Part shown: positions 39,744-53,235 of the stretch, in pieces
Position numbering within the stretch: position 1 is the stretch's first letter
Layout: each line of letters begins with the position of its first letter
DNA from: Prunella strophiata
Lineage: Eukaryota; Chordata; Aves; Passeriformes; Prunellidae
Assembly (NCBI GenBank): GCA_036583965.1
Contig: JAZBQD010000014.1
Span: 27,385,490 to 27,449,489 of the forward strand
Length of the DNA: 64,000 bases
Direction: 5' to 3'
Notes under the pieces: generated by a model
What the model was told of the DNA's origin: nothing
The model's database searches: none
The model's input: the letters and a program-made list of their open reading frames with translations, nothing else
Program-made: the position numbers and the translations under genes

Positions 39744-41079
39744 AGAAATCCTCCCCACTTTTACTGGAACAATCCCTAGACTGCATTCATGAGGAAAATA
39801 TCTTTCTTCATCTTTGGAGACAAGTATTCTGCCCAAAGACTTTCACAGTCTCTGGAGGTAACCATTTGAGAGAGAAAATGGCCACTCTTCCCAGTCAAGT
39901 CTACCCCAAGTCACCAGTAACAGATTTCTTACTATAAAGTATAAGTTATGGGATTTATGTAAAGGATTATGTTTGTTTACAGTGGTTGGCTCTAATTCTT
40001 ACTCTCTCACTCCCTCTATTTTTTATTTATTTATTTTTTTTTTTTAATTCTAAACAGCAAAAACCAGACAAGCACTAAGTGGAAGGGAAAGAGGGGCCAC
40101 TTAAGGGGGAGGAAAAGCAAGGCTTTTTTCCTTTTTTCTTTTTAGTTGTGTAAGTCATCTACTAGAAGCAGGCATTATAGGCACAACAGTGGGTAACTAA
40201 TCTCACATACTATCAGATATTTGAACAGTTTGAATTTTATTCCCAAAAAGAGAGCATAAAGAAAGGCAGGTATGTCTTGCATAACAATTCCGCATTTGAG
40301 AAATTTGCTTGAGAACAGACTGCTGGAGACATTTCTTTCAGCTAACCCACACAGCCCCACTTTAGCAAACAAAGGCACACACCAGTATCATATATCCATT
40401 TTCCTTTGGAGATTCCATTTTAATGATTCTGTAGTAAATACTTTTGTCTTTAGAAATTATTCATACCAGATATGAAAAAAACAGTGTTTCAGTAACTCTC
40501 TTACAGAGGTGAAATGCACATAATGTATTCAAATATGCAACCTCAATTAACCTTTTGCCTCACTTTGTGGACAAACCTATCCATAAAAAGTGAGTTCCCT
40601 CCATGATCAAAAGTCAGTTTTACAGCTTCACATTGTTTGTTCCTAGTTCCCTACATAAAAGAACGTAACAGGAGGTAATCTTCATGAAGCGCAATTTAAA
40701 TTTAACTCATTGTTATTCTTGATCTTCATTTCCTTAATACAAAAGCTACTGTAAAACATCGTATAAGAAAGCATTGACATTTTTTAGCAAAATATGTTTA
40801 TTTGTTACGTGGTAACTAGACTTCATTTATCTCAGAAAATACTGAAAAATGTAAGATAGCAAACAAAGATATAAAAATATTTCAACAGAAGCCAGTACCT
40901 ATTTTGCTTTGGTGTAGGCAAGTAAAGCATGTAGTTTAAGAAAGAACTTACAATTAACATACATTTAACTATGTTTGTATACGGCAATATAAAACAACCT
41001 GGAATTACAGTCGATAAAGAAACCTTAACACTCCCAAAATTTGGTATGCACATTATTAAAACATTAGTTTTTTTTTAAA

Positions 41080-41098
41080 GTGCTCTTCTAAAGAGCAC
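41080..41098. repeat. 8-base inverted repeat with 3-base loop
   Basis: The arms GTGCTCTT and AAGAGCAC flank CTA, and eight T follow from 41101. It resembles a terminator hairpin by shape only, since bacterial-type termination does not apply in this genome. Confidence 0.85.
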
Positions 41099-42973
41099 AA
41101 TTTTTTTTCCCCTGAACTCTTTCACAGAAACATAATTAGAGTATTGCATTCTCCACTAGATGCTTTGTCAGGGATTACAACTCAGCAAGATAATTACAAG
41201 CATTCTACATAAAGGCATAGGAAACCAACATCAGAGGTAGATTTCTCCAGTTCACTATTCTTCCTACAGATTACATTTTTGATATGTGATCTGTTGGAGA
41301 AAATGAGTAGAAGGTGACAGTATCTTTTTTTTCCTCCTCTGATTACATCAGAGCTAACATCAGCAGACCAAAACACTGTTCAAATAAATTGTTTTCTTTC
41401 TGTAAAGTTTCAGATTCTGAGTCCCAAATACATACTTTGTAAACACTCCCTCCATTCAACACTGAGCCCAAACATTTGCCTAGCTAACTAGTAGTACATG
41501 AATTACAGCAACAGGGCATATTCACACGTTTAGAGTGAATTAAACCATGTCTTTTGAAAAAGTTTACTTTTTAAATCAATCTTGTATCCAGCTCCATATC
41601 AAGAGAAGAGATAAATAGAATAAATAGAATAAGATATTTTCTCAAAAAAATCCCCAGACAAATGAAGAAACCCACAAAACATACCCAAAATCCCTTAAAC
41701 AATATCAACACTGCCCCAAATGTGTTGAACATTAATAGGAATTTTCCCCTTGCTTTCTTAAGAATGGTGATTTGAGTAGGCACACTATGTAACAGATATT
41801 CCAGTTTGACAATTCACTTGTTAGCAGGAATTAACATTTATCACTTGTTTTCATCACCTTGGATGGATTTGGACCTACCGTTTTAAGCACTGATCCCTGG
41901 GAGTTGCTGGTTTTCGAAGGGAGGCTTTTTGAAGTAAAGTAGTTGGATGGAGAAAGGCAATTCAGGACTGCCCCTGTGGCTTCAACCTGCTGTGGATAGT
42001 TTTCTTCCTTGGAATCTTTTGATAAAAGCCAGAACACAACCTGATTTATTAATGTAGCAAAGTCATTACAATTCAGAGGTAAAAATGTTATTGGACTTCC
42101 CTCCAGCTAGTGCTGTTTAAGCAAGCCTTTAAAAAGCAATTTAATTCCATTCCACAAAGTCAAATTTCCTCCACAGATAATTGGTTTTCATTGTATGTGT
42201 AAAAAGCTGCAATGAAGTCAATAAGTCAAACTATATATTTTCTTAGAGTTATATTTATTACTGAAAGACTGACCTGCTCCTGACAGAATTGTATTGTCTC
42301 TATTTTTCTACTGTTAACCTGGAATCTTTCTGTTAATAACACAAGCACACTCTATAGTAGCATTCACCAATGTACTATGAAATCTGAACATAATCAAGGA
42401 TTTTTCTGCCCTCTCACATTTATAGCCAAATAACTTTATGCTGTCAGCTGTCATAGATTAAATCTTCATATATAAACTTATTGAATAAGAGTTAAAGCGT
42501 TCACACCAATTTGAGAGCTTAAAACAGTTGGAAAATACTTGCCTGGCTTGGGTCATTATTAGTATATTTGAAAACTGCCATACTAAAACAAATATTAAAG
42601 CCTGGTTTTGTGTATGTATATATCATATAAAATAATATATATTAGTCATGGGCATGTTTGGATTCCAAGAGTCTGGGAACAACAGTGCTCTTTTGAGCAT
42701 CTTGAAACATCAGACTTGGAAAGCTTGCACACTAATAACAGCACAACAGCAAAACAAAGAAATACAGAAACTATCAAAGTTGGATATGCAAAAATAGGCA
42801 TGAAATATTTATATAACTAAAAAGCTTCACAAAAGCCCCCCACTCATTCACATCTTGTTTATAGCAGATACTTATGACTAAAAAAATCTTCCATCTCAAG
42901 CAGCCAAATACAATAAAAATACTTACCAGATATCTTGCCTTGCTTTGAATTAATGTATTTATCTTCCTTTTCC

Positions 42974-42989
42974 TTTTTTTTTTTTTTTT
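42974..42989. repeat. poly-T tract (16 T)
   Basis: A run of 16 T lies about 35 bases beyond the stop codon of the minus-strand frame at 43027-43251. Read on the minus strand it is an A16 tract after that frame. Confidence 0.93.
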
Positions 42990-43026
42990 CTTAATAGGAC
43001 AAGGAGATTAATATTTAAATGCTGTA

Positions 43027-43251
43027 TTAGTTACTGTCCTCCTGCTCCCGCAGCTCTTCAGTTGTAGGAACGGAGGAGCTTGGCTGGTATTGTTTTGAGA
43101 TAAAGAGAATGGCCCGTGTGAGCCAAGATATTCTGTACTGTCTGATGATCTCTGCAGTGTTCTTAAACTCCTCCACCAAGACAGGTATTTTTTTTTTTTT
43201 TGCTGTCTGTTGTCCAAACAGGTTCCTCAGAGCTCTCACAGCCACCTTCAT
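43027..43251 (-). other. 74-codon minus-strand ORF, possible exon or pseudogene
   Basis: The frame has an ATG with A at -3 and an in-frame stop two codons upstream. Residues 17-20 are lysines encoded by a 14-A run. The C-terminal half (EEFKNTAEIIRQYRISWL, then a Ser/Pro/Glu-rich tail) looks like ordinary folded-protein sequence. An acceptor-like CTCTCCTCTCAG lies upstream at about 43277. In the overlapping +1 frame the same bases read openly through the A-run from 43402 to 43163, so a frameshift in the A-run may have disrupted an older frame. An A16 tract follows the stop, as in a retrocopy, but processed pseudogenes are rare in birds because CR1 does not favour poly-A mRNA. I do not recognise the peptide. 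A chance frame is quite possible. Confidence 0.15.
43188..43201. repeat. poly-T tract (14 T)
   Basis: This 14-T run lies inside the minus-strand open frame and encodes its four lysines. It is a likely site of slippage or sequencing error. Confidence 0.9.
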
Positions 43252-43487
43252 TTTTCAGTTGTGGAGGCCTTATGTGCTGAGAGGAGAGAGGTTTCTTTCT
43301 CTCAGTATTTATTTGCTTTTGGATTGGAGGAAGAGGCTGAGAGATTTTCAATTTGAGATCAAAGACAAGCACATGCAATGGGACGAAACATAGTTTTCTC
43401 AATTGTGCTCAGAATAGTAGTCCCTGAGTTCCCACACTCGGTGCTCTCAACTCTGTAAGCTTTGCAGGGTAAAAAAGATGGATAGTT

Positions 43488-43534
43488 ATATATACACACA
43501 CACACAGACGCACGTAGACACACACACACACACA
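43488..43534. repeat. TA/CA microsatellite
   Basis: TATATATA is followed by two (CA)n blocks separated by a CAGACGCACGTAGA interruption. It is a compound dinucleotide array. Confidence 0.92.
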
Positions 43535-44813
43535 TATTTTAAATATATTAGTTTTCCCCCTTGCAGCACTGCAGTCTCTCTATTGTCAAATAATAACTGT
43601 ATCTGAAAAGAAAGCACTTAATAAGGCTAAGGTCAGACTGCTTAGACTTGGCATTTGCTGCGATAACAAATCAGAGATGATAGCATCGTACAGATTTATG
43701 AATTTTTTGCCCCCGCAGTCACAAACATCAGACGTTTACTTTATAAAGAAAGCTTTTAGATTCTTCCTGCAGTTTCCATAGTGATTTCATTTTTTCTCTT
43801 TTATCACAGATTGGCTGAAGTACTGCTACCCTTTGTGCTTTAAAAGGCTTGTGCTACCAACTGTCGATATAAAGGCACTGTAGCTAAAGCACACATGCAA
43901 CACAAACTGTCAAAAATAATTGAAACAGATAAATACTGGCTGAAAAAGGTTTTGGTATTTTCTCTGCTTGTCCTGAAGAGTACAGTAGAATAGTATTTCA
44001 TTTGAATTAATGTAATTAACTTGAGCCAACCACACTTCTGTTCCATTTCCCATAACCAATGATACTTCTATTAGAGCACTTGTACACAAAAAAAGATTAC
44101 TTTCTTCACAAAAAAAGTTTTAATACTGCCTACATCAAGCAAAATGCCTATGTTTATTAGATATAAATGAAAGCACATTCATTAATTTTTGGAATCTTCT
44201 AAAGACATTGCTTTTGCCAATAATATTCTTCCTTTAAGAAGTTTATTCTTTTAGAGAACAGGATAATTTAAGGAAGAATTACACTGTTTCTGGCAAAGCA
44301 AACAATACTCTCTCTTGCTGGAGAGATAACCACCTTTCAAAGTAAGCCTAAAGGATTAGTTTCTGTTTAACCTCTCGCTAAACAAATGAGACCACCATCT
44401 TCTCCACAAAACAGAACTCAGTTAAGTAAACACCTCTATTCAGTTATCATTCCTTTAAAAATGTAGTCTTTAAATTGCAGAATGCAAGCACAGTATTTCC
44501 CTACCCCTCTTTTAACCAGCTTAGTGGAAACTGGGTGTGGGGTTAACCCCAGGCATTTCCTTCACTTACATGAGTTTCTATACTTGTGAGTCAGAAATGG
44601 TCTAACTTATTCAAAATACTGAATTTCTATCATGTAAAGATAAATATACCACAAAAAAATTTTGAGTTGGAAATTTTCCAGGTGACTATAAAAGTAATGA
44701 GTTTTCTTACTTTCATACAATAAGGGAAAAAGTTAGCACAAAATTCACATGGACAAATACCTTAAAACCCAAGAGTAAACAGTAGAATTTACCAGACATT
44801 TTAATTTAGAGAG

Positions 44814-44846
<33 letters not shown>

Positions 44847-45225
44847 TAAAGAGAGAGAAAAAACAGACAGCTTCCTTTTGGATGCATTTATGACAATTAA
44901 TTATTTATTTCCAAACAGATTATCTACAGAAAGCTACCAAGCTCCTTATTTTATTGTCATCTATTTATGCAGTGAATTATACAACTGAGTTTTGCTTTTG
45001 GAATATTGAAATCGACAGGGATCCACAGCCACTAAATAGGCACTAACTGTGAACATAAAGTATGTTAGGTACTTACGATAAAGTTTATTGGAAGAAAGGA
45101 TTTGCTAGCAAGGTGTAACTGAAGGACTAAATGTAAACAAAAAGCTGAGAGTTACTAAGATTGTGTTGATTACTGAAATGATGGCTATATGATCACTGAA
45201 ATACTCCACAAGTGATCCTGGCCAA
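43535..45225. other. non-coding DNA
   Basis: I see nothing identifiable apart from a poly-A tract at 44814. The segment 43640-43790 is less repetitive and has scattered CpGs, so it could be a conserved non-coding element. Only comparison with other genomes could show this. Confidence 0.7.
44814..44842. repeat. poly-A tract (29 A)
   Basis: An uninterrupted run of 29 A is flanked by GAG and GAGC. No element body is visible upstream. Confidence 0.95.
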
Positions 45226-45340
45226 AACTGGTACAGAAAGATGCAGCAGTTTTTGGAAAGATGCAGAGACAGCTGTTGCTGCCCTGGGACACAAGGGTGG
45301 GCTAGATGAGCTCCCTCAAGTCCTTTTACCCTTTGGCAAG
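45226..45340 (+). mobile_element. possible CR1 3' fragment, sense
   Basis: The block CCTGGGACACAAGGGTGGG followed by CTAGATGAGCTCCCTCAAGT resembles the sense-strand CR1 3' region, where a GGACTAGATGATCTC-type motif precedes a TCCCTTCCAACC-type motif. The terminal repeat is missing and the upstream match is weak, so the boundaries are approximate. An LTR fragment or chance similarity is possible. Confidence 0.35.
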
Positions 45341-46804
45341 CAGCCACTAAACTGTCCCTTGTAGCAAACCTGACAGAATCTGAACCTACACTTCACATCT
45401 ATTTTCCCCCAGAACTCTCTCAAGGACCATTTAATGAGTGTATTAAGCACTGTGTTCAAGTAATCAACATTATCTGACTCACAATGATAAATACTGCCTT
45501 TGTGCAGATTTTTCATGCATTGGAAAAAGAAATAACCCATGCTAAACATTAGTGAGTAGAACCCTGACTTTCCAATAAGATTATGACCTTTTTATACCCC
45601 CTATTTGAAACACTATAGTTATTTTAAAATCCTGTATGCACACATACCTCAGCACAAACCTGAATCACCGAGGAGAATTTCTATGCAACAAGGGGGAAAT
45701 GCAGATCCTTAAAAATAACTCATCAATAAAAAGAAATATGAAAAGCTTTTTCTCTGAAGGGATAAGGATAATGAAATTTGTCTTTTACAAAACAAAAATC
45801 TTTCAAGATGGTTTCATCCTACCTAAAAACACTAAATCATGGTCTCATAGTATTTTATTTCCAAACTTTACATATATAAGATGTTCAAATGGTTTCTGCA
45901 AGGTTCACAAGGCAAGCTGACTTTCTGGGGATTGTATGAAATGGCTGAACTTATCCCCAGTCTTTCCCTAAGCCAAGTTACTCTCAGGAAATTACTTTTT
46001 TTAGAAGGAAAACACAAACTAAGTTGTTTTCTTTTTAACTGTTGGAGACTAAAGAGGGCATTTGAAATGAAGAGTTGACTAACAGTCTACATTTAAAAAA
46101 AGAATTTCATGCTTCTTTGCACACAGCTCTGCATATTCTCCTTGGAGAAAACTCTTAAATACAGCAGGAATGTGCTAACCAAAGTAAGTAAATATTTGTT
46201 GCTATACTCTTTTAGTTAAATCTCTTTTAATATAAATGATTCTTCAGTCATACAGCTGACGGTCATCCAGGACATTCACTCATTCTCTTCATCAAATAAG
46301 GAAAATAGGTCAAGCTCAGAGTATGACAATCCTTCCTCCTGTCACACTCTGCAGGTAGACCTCACACAGACACTGTTTGTCTTTTAGCTTAGACAGTAGA
46401 GGCCAACACTTTTAGACCTCACATTTATTCATAAAATTCATAGTAAAAAAAAAAAAGAAACCTACAGAGAACTCCCCTCCCTCAAAAGTTCTTCAGCAAT
46501 GAGATCCTCTTTCTCATCATTCAGATTAGAGTGGAAAGGGGCAGGGAATGGACTACATAACTAAAGAAACAGGCTATATAATTACTGGTCTATTAGCCTG
46601 AAAACTATCCACTAAAAGAAATTAAAAATACTTTTCCTGGACATATAGGGAGGGATCATGTTCTTTAAAAGATAAAAGAAGCATGCTGTGTTTCACTTAT
46701 ATTGTGCTTTCTTAATTTTTCCTTCTGGGGAAAGCAATTTGCTACTTTCTCTGATTTTCCAAAACATCTTCCACACAAAATGTGCTTAATCAAATACTGA
46801 AAAT
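45341..46804. other. non-coding DNA
   Basis: I see nothing identifiable. A 12-A run at 46444-46455 is the only notable simple sequence. The frames of 65-94 codons have no recognisable features. Confidence 0.72.
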
Positions 46805-47065
46805 CTCATAGAATATCTCAAGCTGGAATGGACCCATAAGGATCACCAAATCCAACTCACTGCTCCTCAGAGGACTACCTATAACTAAATCATATGACTA
46901 AGAGCTTCATCCAAATGTTCCTTGAACTCTGTCAGGCTTGGTGCTATGGCAACTTCCCAGAGAACTCCATTCCAGTGATCAAACACCCTCTGGGTGAGGA
47001 ACCTTTTCCTAGTGCTAACTCTGAACTTCTCCTGATGCATTTTCATTCCATTTGCTCTTGTCCAA
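46805..47065 (-). mobile_element. CR1 LINE 3' fragment, antisense
   Basis: Starting with TCATAGAATATCTCAAGCTG, the segment follows the antisense CR1 3' end through successive landmarks. These are GGAATGGACCCATAAGGATCA, TCCAACTC, TCCAAATGTTCCTTGAACTCT, CCATTCCAGTGATCAAACA, CCCTCTGGGTGAGGAACCTT and CCATTTGCTCTTGTCC. In full CR1 the 3' terminus lies at the TCATAGAAT end, so this copy points left (minus strand) and is 5'-truncated at its right end, which is typical. Divergence is moderate and no coding capacity remains. The similar-composition sequence to about 47200 may be more of the element but cannot be assigned by eye. Confidence 0.88.
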
Positions 47066-48585
47066 ATGAACTCCTGATTTATTTACCCACCAGCATGAGA
47101 AGCCAGTAGCATATTTTCTATCTGTCAGAACCAATGCCAGTAGCATGAGGAATTCCCTGTCTAAGGTATCCATCATTTTCTGAGAAAGACAACCAAAAGT
47201 CTCCACTGAGATCTTTAAATATATATTTAGAAATAAAAATAAGGCAGCCTTTTAGACTGTCTTTAGGATCACAAAGATATTTCTCCTGTACAGTAAATGG
47301 AATCTAAGAAGTCACTTGCTTCCTAACAAAAAAAAAACCCAGCAAAATACAGGGAGTGAAGCACAAAGTATAGACCAGTCAGTCACAGCCAGTTTAAAGC
47401 TCCTAAAGTTAAACACTTCATTTGGGTCAGTGTTAGAGAATACAGAAGTGCTTTGCAGCTTTGTTTTCAGTGACATCTCAACTTGATAAATATGCAGATA
47501 TAAAATCTTTTGCTGAAAATCCTCCTTAATGAATGAAAGCATCAGATGCATCCAGAAGAGTGTCAGCTATAAATCAAGGACATAACTAACTGCTTATGAC
47601 AGTTTAGCAGAAAATTTGCACACAGATTTTCACTTTCAAATAGATGGAGAGACAGAACTGTGCTACAGAGAAAATCCTTGAACATACCTCATTCTTCATC
47701 ATAAAAGGACATTGCAAATTTTTGCTAGAACACAACTAACCTGAATGCCATTATTGTTGTACCTAAACTGCTCCACTGTACAAGGGCACCTTCTTATCAT
47801 TGGAAATCAACAACTAACCACCAAGAGATAAATCCTTTTTAAGCCATGTCTACTTGAGCATTTGTGTGAGCTTATGCATGACCACTTCTGTACATCATCT
47901 GGCACAGCTGTGAATGCAACTATCTAAAGTTACTTCAGTGTATGCATTGAAAACAGCAACCACCACAACAAATTTTGGCACATCAGCAAGTACACATTAA
48001 ACTGTTGTCTGAAGGATTAAAATGAAGGGAACTGGGTGGATTTTATTTTCTTTTTTCCTATATACTGTTGTATATTCACACTGGAAAGTTCAAAAATGTT
48101 CCTAACTATGAAAAAAGACATTGAAACAAGATTTATTATGATTCTTAGCTTCTGGGAGAAACCCAGAGCCTTGACGTGAACCCTAAGGTTGAGATGATTT
48201 TTAACACTACCAAAGAAGCTTACATTGTAGAAAAAGAATGACATTTGCAACCATATTTTTGTCCTGGAGCTTTAGACAACTTAGATTAGAAGAATTCATG
48301 GGAGGAACTTTCTCAAAATCCCTGATTAAAGTAAAGTTAATTTTAATTAGATACCACAATAGTAAAAAGTGGCCTCAAGAAAAAGTGTAAGAGCAGAGAA
48401 ACAAAAATCACATTCAAACACACACAGAACTAACTTTACAACAGACTTTTCAATAGACAAAGTTTCTTTAGAATACTCCTCTTACTGTTCTCTAAATTTT
48501 GCTGAACACATATCGCTCCTTGGGGTTATGCTGCGTATTTTAACATTATTCGATAGAATTTTCCAGAAATATCTCTGATATCCAG

Positions 48586-48599
48586 AAAAAAAAAAAAAA
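48586..48599. repeat. poly-A tract (14 A)
   Basis: An uninterrupted 14-A run with no associated element. Confidence 0.9.
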
Positions 48600-49008
48600 G
48601 TACTACCTCTTTGATCAGGTTTGAAACAAGAAGAGAAAAGAAAAAAATGCAGTGCTTATCTTCCAAGGAATGCTGAGAAAGGGATTAAACAAAGGTACAA
48701 GTCCAGGCACCCCAAAACTCCAATATTTTACTCTTTGCTCTCTCAGCTTAGAAAAATAGAATCGATTTCCACTGTGTAATTTGTTTTTACTTGTGAAATG
48801 TTGAAAGAATGCATGTGATTTTTAAATTATGTTTTTTCTGTATACTGGAGTCTGAAGAAAATAATTTAAGAAAATATCTGCAGAAAAACATTTTACATAT
48901 GATAATACAATAACAACCATATATTCTTCAGACAAGGAAGACCTGTACAACATTTGCATTTCAAAGACTGTCATTCAAGAAAACTCTGGTAATGTGCACA
49001 GCTCTAAG

Positions 49009-49038
49009 AGTTTTATGCAAGTACAAGTTTTATGCAAG
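49009..49038. repeat. 17-base tandem duplication
   Basis: AGTTTTATGCAAG occurs twice, separated by TACA, giving a 17-base period. This is a small recent local duplication. The ATGCAA cores resemble octamer half-sites, but this is not evidence of function. Confidence 0.85.
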
Positions 49039-52000
49039 CTTTTTATTAAGAAGAATCATAAGTGTTTTCAAGAGTTATTTTGTTAAATCCCTTATTAAAT
49101 TCAGGAGAGGTTTTGTGAAAATCTAAGGCAGTCAATACTGAACCCTAGTTAATAAAGTTGTGAATTAAGATCCAAACTTGATCATTTTAGAGAGCAATTA
49201 GATCTTTTAAAATAATACTTAGCATTTATTACTTATACTAATTAAGCTTCAACATGCCTGTGAGGCAAGCAAGTAAAGCCTCATTTTACAGACAGGAACA
49301 TTTACAGCAGACAGAAAGGTTATGTACATTGTCACTGATTAGAAAGAAAAATCTCTGACCCATAGTTGAAATTCTTTGAGCAAATCATGAGTACACATCC
49401 ACACTGTCAAGTTCCTCTTTCAACAACTTACACAGTTTGCATTAAAGCACAGAACAAGGAAAAGTTAGATAAATACAGAAATGCATACATATTCTTAAAC
49501 CAAAAAACACTCCAGACAAATAATATTAAAAGTGGCCAACATCATGCCTGTCTTACTTCCACTTCATCAAAGCTAAAGGAAATACAAAAGTGGAATAAAA
49601 ATGGAGAGAAATATATAAGGATTAATAATCATAAAAATGCTGAATCCTGTCTAGATCTATTTGAGGACTAGAGGATAATTTTTCTTATTAGAACTCTGTG
49701 ATTACCTGTCAAGGGTCAGAGACAGTAGAGATGAGCTCACAGAAGCAAGGCTGGATTCTACTGAGTAGAAAAATATCCTTCAGGGTGCTAGTTTGCTCTT
49801 TTCTGAAACAAAAAAGAAAGCATTTGTTGTTCTCTTGGAGAGAAAGAACAATCTATTTGTGGTGTTTGTTCCCATCTGAAAGAGTGTTTTGATTACTAAG
49901 TCTTTCCAAAGTCAGCTGAATGAAGAGCTGCTCCTGTTAACTTCACGGGGATGTGCCCTGTCTAGTGCACACACTGCTGCAAAAGTGATGGGCAGGTGAA
50001 TGTGCCACTTTCAATGACAGATGGCCTCTGAGATGAAGGATCTGAAATACACTCCATTGTGGCAATTTATGGAACACACCCACAGCGGTCCTGTGCCGGA
50101 AAGAAAAGATTTACATGTTAGCATGACAACTCAGTTTAAATTCCTTTACAAACAACCAGATCTCCACTTGCATGCAAAGCTAAACATGGTTAAGATTAAT
50201 TAAATTCTTCAACATGTTTTGAAGACATTGTCTAGAAGAATTTTAAAAACTGGTGTTTAATAAAGCATGGGCAATCACCTCTAATTCTATGTGTAGCCCC
50301 TCCCATCTCCCAAGAAGTCTTGTACTCAGTGTGACAAAAGAGTACTATAGAATTGGAAACAAACAAAAAACCATGAGGCATCCCAGGTCCTACATGTCCA
50401 ACAGTGTGTATCCCAATATCCCAAAACAGTTCCTTGAAAATTGGTATTGCAGCACCTGAGAAGTGCAGGGACCTGACAAAATCTTGGGTCTTTACAGAAT
50501 GAGAGAGACTCGGCCTGCAGAGAATCTGTAGACATTCTGTTCATCTCCTCAGCTAAAGAGGTATTTGTGTCAATGTATTACACATAGGATTTAGAAGCAA
50601 GAAGGAAATTTCTGGGGTTTTTTTCTTAAAGAAAATTGAATGCTTTAATAATCTACAATACTGTCTTCTGTTGCAGATATGGACTCATTTATGCCACAAT
50701 CATGAAATATGTCAAGCAAAGTAAAGAGGTGAAATGGCAAAGTCTTATGTAGACTAAGTGGAGACAGTAATTTCCATACTGATTTTGATTAGACCAAATC
50801 ACAAAAAGCAAGCCTCATGCTAAAATACTACATGCCACCTCCTCGGGCTGTTGTCAGTGCACCTCTTGCCTCTGTCTTACATGCATCAAGAGAGCAAAAT
50901 AACCACAGAAGAAAATGTATAAACACACAACTGAACCAAGAGGACTTGAAAGTTTACAATTCTAGCATGCCAGAAGGCAAACTAACATATATAAGACCAA
51001 GATAATTTTACTTTTCTAATATACTTGTTTGTTTAAATGACACCTGCTTCATTTCCTCATTTGGTGGAAGAACGTTCAAAGAAGGCAGCAGTGTACTGAG
51101 AGCATTATGAAAGCCTTGGGTAAATTTGAAGCAACTGGTCTGCCTAGGCAACGGGCATAGATTTTGTTAAATAAACACCAAGTAGTTTGTTGATATCAAC
51201 AGGCAGAGAGTTCCTCCATAGCTACAGAGAGGATGCTTCCCTAATTTGTTCTGTATTAATACAGAGTAGCAGTGAGCAACACCGACCAAGTGAAGGACAT
51301 GGCATGACACACAGCCCAGTCCCTGCCTGGGTCATACAACAACAGTACTCTCTTGGCTACTTCAAGGACTATTTCTTTTAGCCTAGGCTTTGAGATATTT
51401 CAAGGCTGGGATTTGAAACATGGTTCAAGGGTGGCCTGAATCTGATAGATCCTGACTCTCAAATTGTTTCTTATGCCTCTAAACCAGTAGAGAGTCAAAA
51501 TCTTCTCTCAACAATATTTGAAGAAAGCCTAAATGAGATTACTGCTCCTCTGTGCTGATACTTGTATATTCTGAAGAAGATTAATGTCTCAGCTTTTTAT
51601 TACATTTGCATTCTATGTACTCATTCCATGGAAATAATGCATTAAGTAGTTAGCATATAATTTGGGTGCATATCAGCCAAGCGTGCATCCTACTCTCAAC
51701 ATTGGCTTCCCACATTAACATTATTGCTAGACACTGAAAAGATTAACTACGTAAGTGAAATATTCTCAGTGGCCTTAAAATGATCATAACAGATCTACAC
51801 CATATCTTCAAATTGCTTTTCAAAGCCTGGTTTCTATTTTTATAATCAATTTCCTAACTAAACTACATTCGTCATTATGAAAACAAATCAAGTCATACAC
51901 ACATTTTTGTCTCCTTGTGACAGACATTGCTTGAGAAAGGAACAACTAGTTTCATCCTCCAGTAAACAGCTGGTATCCTTAGATAAGAAAATCTCTGCAC

Positions 52001-53235
52001 ATGGCCAGGCTTCCAATATTGTGAAAAAATGATGCACTAAAAAGAAAAAGACAACAGAAGTCCCAAGTGCTTACATGAGACAACGTAATTTATAACCAAT
52101 ATTCATAGCATAACTTAATTATCACTTTGGGGGTTTTTTTTGTATTTTGTCACTAAACTGCAACCACAGCTTCCTTTGGTATCATTGTATTTGTTCCTGG
52201 GAAAATAAAAGGCATCAGAACAGGAAATATTTTTCCTTTAGTATGAGCAAATCAGAGAATGATTGAAGGATAAACTTAAGCAATAATTAAGCTTTGATAT
52301 GTGACAGTTCACCCTTCATGACTCAGTCATAAGATCTGCATGTTCTGAAAAGTCAGAGCCAAGTTCAATCCCACAACGAATTTAGCAAGTATCTCAGGGT
52401 AGAACTCGACTGTCTGATTGTCATTTTAGCATAAATGCTGTAAGAGTCATTCAAATTCCCTGCTTAGAAATCTTATTGCAGTATTGAATAATTTTAAAGA
52501 CATACCTTCTTTAAAACAATGACTCATTCAGATATCAAATTGAGCAAATATACAAAGAACAATAAATAATAAAACTTTAATAGAGATAATTTTTGTTCAA
52601 AATCATATTCTGGCTGATTTCTAGGAATGCCATATAAAAGGCCAAACCAACTTGAAGTGACCACACATACACTTCTTTCAAAATAAATTAATGAGGAAAA
52701 ATATCACTTAGTGAGGAAATAGTAGAAAGTAGGGGATTTCTTTGTGGATATAACCTCTTCGCCACCCCCATTAGTATGAGGGAAAAAAGACACAGCAAAT
52801 GTTAAGTGAACTTTAAAAAAGTATTTTTCATATCTTCTACCAAGCTAAAAGAAAAGCTGAAGAACATTCTACATATACTTAGCCTAGACTAGGCCATCAC
52901 AATCCTTCCTAAATAAGGGACAGAATACTATAATCTCCTTATTGGCTCCCCCTTTTACTTCAGGATGCTAGTTAAAAAGAAATCACCAAAGAACCTGTTG
53001 TCCCTTCTGTGCAGTGCACCACACTCTTGGCAAGCTAGGCAGGAACAAAAAAGTAAGCATGGTCCTCCTTCAATTAAGCACTCAGGGCAGACAAAGTGGC
53101 CTTCAGCTTCCATAATTAAAGAAGAAAAAGGCAATTGGCTCACAGGCCATAAACTCTTGCTGAAAGAGTAGCTAAGATATGAAAGGAGCAGGAAGAACTA
53201 AAGACCCAGATAACAAAGCTAAGTAGAAAAAGAGG

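Larger units (their letters stand above)
37280..42960. other. non-coding DNA
   Basis: I see no gene. Landmarks are a 12-base perfect palindrome at 37401-37412 (CCTCTATAGAGG), a (TCC)n array at 39721, a T-rich stretch near 40019-40047, an 8-base-arm hairpin at 41080-41098, and AATAGAATA-type tandem units near 41611-41632. Open frames are all under 80 codons and unremarkable. Confidence 0.72.

Noticed and set aside
41080..41108. Hairpin followed by T8, like a rho-independent terminator
   Set aside because: The genome is eukaryotic and no Pol III gene (A and B boxes) is visible upstream, so the resemblance is coincidental.
49366..49671. 101-codon plus-strand open frame
   Set aside because: The Lys/Asn-rich composition is typical of translated AT-rich non-coding DNA, and the start is TTG.
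52955..53143. Minus-strand frame with CPEC and CQEC pairs resembling a zinc-finger
   Set aside because: The Cys pairs lack finger-type spacing to further ligands, the frame is 62 codons, and there are no supporting splice or conservation signals.
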